A DNA stretch of 53,664 nucleotides from Rhizobium sp. ASV8. Lineage in GTDB: Bacteria > Pseudomonadota > Alphaproteobacteria > Rhizobiales > Rhizobiaceae. Below the pieces are notes generated by a model that was not told the DNA's origin, ran no database searches, and saw nothing but the letters and a program-made list of their open reading frames with translations. The stretch lies in contig NZ_JAELUG010000036.1 in assembly GCF_016429255.1 (NCBI RefSeq), positions 1 to 53,664 on the forward strand, given 5' to 3'. The position numbers and the translations under genes are program-made. Shown here piece after piece: positions 51,670-53,664 of this stretch (positions within the stretch are counted from its first letter, which is position 1; every line of letters starts with the position of its first letter).

Positions 51670-52224
51670 TCAAGACAGGGAAATTGCCATAGCGGCATAA
51701 GTTTGAAGTTTCGTCCGCTTGTGCGGACCGCCGTCGTCGAAGCGCCAGGCCAGCTGAACCTGGTAATCACTCATCAAAGTCAACAGTCCTAACCCGGATG
51801 CATTGCCGCCCGCAAGAACACTGGCCTCGATCTGTTCTATAAGGAGATCGCCGGGATCGCCATTCGTGACCTTGTGCAACAATTCCTGGAAGCGAGCCGT
51901 CGCGTCGCGGTCAATCATGTTCGCGATCCGCATCCTGAAACTGTGAGCGTCGGCCAGTGCCTCGATCACGATTTCACCGGTGGCACGAAACTTGATCGAG
52001 TTTTCGATGAGCTCGTTCGTCAGATAACCGATGTCGTGCCGGACCGTCTTGTATTGCCGCTCGGAGGAACGGAAGCCGAGCGACATTGTTTCGGCGATGA
52101 AATCCGATGTCATGGCCGAGTGGCGCCACGCCAAATGAAGTGGCCCGTCAAACAGGCAGATTCGCAATGCGTTTGCTGTGTCGAACGAAACCAGATGTTT
52201 CTGGCCGAAAGTTGCAGTTGTCAT
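51670..52224 (-). CDS. SiaB-like kinase (GHKL ATPase-like, DUF6272)
   Basis: This is a 184-aa protein with a degenerate GHKL ATP site: N-box YLTNELIENSIKFRATGEI and the glycine loop GGNASGLGLLTLMSDY. It fits the SiaB / slr1658-like kinases paired with SpoIIE phosphatases. The start follows the phosphatase stop after three bases (AGGTGAGAGATG), so they are coupled. The predicted substrate is the STAS protein encoded next. Confidence 0.8.
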   Translation of the reverse strand: MTTATFGQKHLVSFDTANALRICLFDGPLHLAWRHSAMTSDFIAETMSLGFRSSERQYKTVRHDIGYLTNELIENSIKFRATGEIVIEALADAHSFRMRIANMIDRDATARFQELLHKVTNGDPGDLLIEQIEASVLAGGNASGLGLLTLMSDYQVQLAWRFDDGGPHKRTKLQTYAAMAISLS

Positions 52225-52227
52225 CTC

Positions 52228-53664
52228 TCACCTGTGCCGCATCACGACAAGAGTAATATCGTCATGAATCTTCTGGGTTCCGATGTAAGTCATGAGGTCA
52301 TCGAGTATGCCCTTGACCACTTCTTCGGCTGTGCCGCCATGCAGGCGGCGGGCATCTTCCAGAAGCCGTTCGAAGCCGAACAATTCTCCGTTCGAGTTCT
52401 CCGCTTCGGTGACGCCGTCCGTGTGGAGCACGACCATATCGCCCTTTTCGAAGGCGATTTCCCGTGTGTCGATAAAGGGAGCTATATCGGCTTCGAGGCC
52501 GACGGGGAGGCCGAGATCTCCGGTATCGATCCGCTCGACCTCGCCGTTCTCGCGAACGATGATCATGTCTTCGTGTTGGCCGGAGATCGTCAGCCGCTTG
52601 CCGTCATAGTCGAGAAACGACAGGGTCAGATGCTTGTCGGTCTTTGTCCGCTCGATGTTCTTGAAGATCGTGCGGTTGAGATCGGTCAGGAATTTTGCCG
52701 GATCCATTTCACCGGCCTCCTGCAATGCACGGGCGATCGATTGCACCATCAGCATCAGCACGCCGCTTTCAAGTCCGTGACCCGTGACATCGCCGATGCC
52801 GATCTTCAGATTGTTTCCGTTTTGCAGAACGTCGTAATAGTCGCCGCCGACCTCATCGGCCGGGCGCATGTAGGCCGCGATTTCCAGATTCTTGTTGGCC
52901 GTGAGTTCCTTGGCGCGCGGCAGCACCATGAGCTGTATCTGCCTGGCGACATTGAGCTCGGCACCCAGCCTCAAATTTTCGCTCTTCAACTGACCGTTCA
53001 GGGTTGAAATCTCTTCCTTTGCCGCTTCGATTTCCCTGGTGCGATCGGACACGAGCTTTTCGAGGTTTTCGGTGTGGAAGCTGATATCCTCTGCCATGCG
53101 ATTGAAGGCGATACCGGCTTCCCCAACTTCGTCCTTCGTGGAGATGTCGACCCTGACCGAATAATCCTTTGCCTGTATGCGCTTTGCGGCGCTCGCCAAT
53201 GCGCTGATGCCGCCGGTGACACGTTTCGAAGCGGCAAAGACCGCTGCCGTGACGATCATCAGCGACACCAGAACCGCCATGATCTGATAGAGCAGGATGC
53301 GATTGGTGGCGCGTGATATCTCTTCCTTGGCGGCGATGAGCGATGCGTAGATCTCGCGTTCGGGCACCACGATCCCGAGCGACATGACTTCGCGCTGCAC
53401 GGGTCCTTCCACCCAGAGATTGGTCGCATGCAGCTGTTTCACCACGACGAGATAGGGAACCTTTTCGCCTTGCTCGTCGAGGGAAATATGCTGGATCACG
53501 CCGTCCGCATCGAGCGGGAGTGTCGTGATGGCCTTCTGCACACTGTTGCGCAGCGACCGATCGAGGCCGGTGACCCCCTTGGCGGCCGCGTCGTTGGATG
53601 CGCGCAGGCCGATGATCTTCTCTCCCACGGGATTGATCGCGACGACGTTTCCGTTCGACATCGT
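52228..53664 (-). CDS. SpoIIE/PP2C-type phosphatase with HAMP domain (SiaA-like), 5' end outside window
   Basis: At least 477 aa are inside the window and no upstream stop is seen, so the start at 53661 is unlikely to be real. The order is part of a periplasmic sensor (about 1-110), one transmembrane helix (ILLYQIMAVLVSLMIVTAAVFA), HAMP (about 145-200), a coiled coil (LEKLVSDRTREIEAAKEEIS) and a SpoIIE domain from about 245: RPADEVGGDYYD, GIGDVTGHGLESG, VVLHTDGVTEAEN and KIHDDITLVVM. Metal-binding aspartates are present. The layout equals SiaA, with a first helix and part of the sensor missing off the right edge. It probably turns an external signal into STAS dephosphorylation. Confidence 0.9.
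   Translation of the reverse strand, partial: TMSNGNVVAINPVGEKIIGLRASNDAAAKGVTGLDRSLRNSVQKAITTLPLDADGVIQHISLDEQGEKVPYLVVVKQLHATNLWVEGPVQREVMSLGIVVPEREIYASLIAAKEEISRATNRILLYQIMAVLVSLMIVTAAVFAASKRVTGGISALASAAKRIQAKDYSVRVDISTKDEVGEAGIAFNRMAEDISFHTENLEKLVSDRTREIEAAKEEISTLNGQLKSENLRLGAELNVARQIQLMVLPRAKELTANKNLEIAAYMRPADEVGGDYYDVLQNGNNLKIGIGDVTGHGLESGVLMLMVQSIARALQEAGEMDPAKFLTDLNRTIFKNIERTKTDKHLTLSFLDYDGKRLTISGQHEDMIIVRENGEVERIDTGDLGLPVGLEADIAPFIDTREIAFEKGDMVVLHTDGVTEAENSNGELFGFERLLEDARRLHGGTAEEVVKGILDDLMTYIGTQKIHDDITLVVMRHR

Overview
The window is a stretch of rhizobial (Rhizobium/Agrobacterium-type alphaproteobacterial) DNA, most likely chromosomal. It opens with the 3' end of a 5S rRNA and an initiator tRNA-fMet. 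It carries three TGA-N9-TCA iron-responsive (IRO/RirA-type) boxes, a vicibactin-like siderophore locus with an RpoI-type sigma factor, and a six-gene cluster matching the Sinorhizobium meliloti arabinose-polysaccharide (aps) operon. I used no database; family names come from motifs I could read in the translations.

Layout. 1-660: end of an rrn operon, a tandem array of palindromes and tRNA-fMet. 728-17876: an iron island. A siderophore esterase and a TonB receptor diverge from a region with two IRO boxes. The operon rpoI-fhuC-fhuD-fhuB (leftward) has overlapping genes and a third IRO box. The leftward operon NRPS - ornithine N-hydroxylase - phosphopantetheinyl transferase faces a divergent acyltransferase - PLP-enzyme pair. 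Together they can make, export-independently reimport and hydrolyse a cyclic ornithine-hydroxamate ester siderophore of the vicibactin type, but the usual tailoring acetyltransferase, exporter and MbtH-like genes are not present here. 17877-20600: an NCS1 permease and small membrane or secreted proteins.

21134-32893: a rightward catabolic island with a complete dipeptide-type ABC importer, an MlrC/M81 metallopeptidase, an ornithine-cyclodeaminase-family enzyme, a D-amino-acid-oxidase-like flavoenzyme, a beta-lactamase-fold hydrolase and an RpiR-type SIS-domain regulator. The content suggests uptake and breakdown of unusual (possibly D-residue) peptides. 33065-39609: leftward amino-acid catabolism genes (a second cyclodeaminase-family enzyme, LysR, FAD oxidase, bile-acid/Na+ symporter-family carrier, serine/threonine-dehydratase-like enzyme), then a MarR gene and an alpha/beta hydrolase with a perfect 18-bp operator palindrome. 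40692-42499: a MerR regulator divergent from an Old Yellow Enzyme homologue, with a textbook MerR-type promoter between them. 42601-44568: an AraC regulator and a low-GC small secreted protein.

44702-50754: leftward operon uxs1-uxe-apsS-apsH1-apsE-apsH2, which makes UDP-xylose and then UDP-arabinose, polymerises sugar at the inner membrane and trims the product. Its AT-rich promoter region has three ACAGAAT direct repeats. 51313-end: a SpoIIE phosphatase / SiaB-like kinase / STAS partner-switching module, cut by the window edge. It probably controls surface behaviour, which would suit its position next to the polysaccharide operon.
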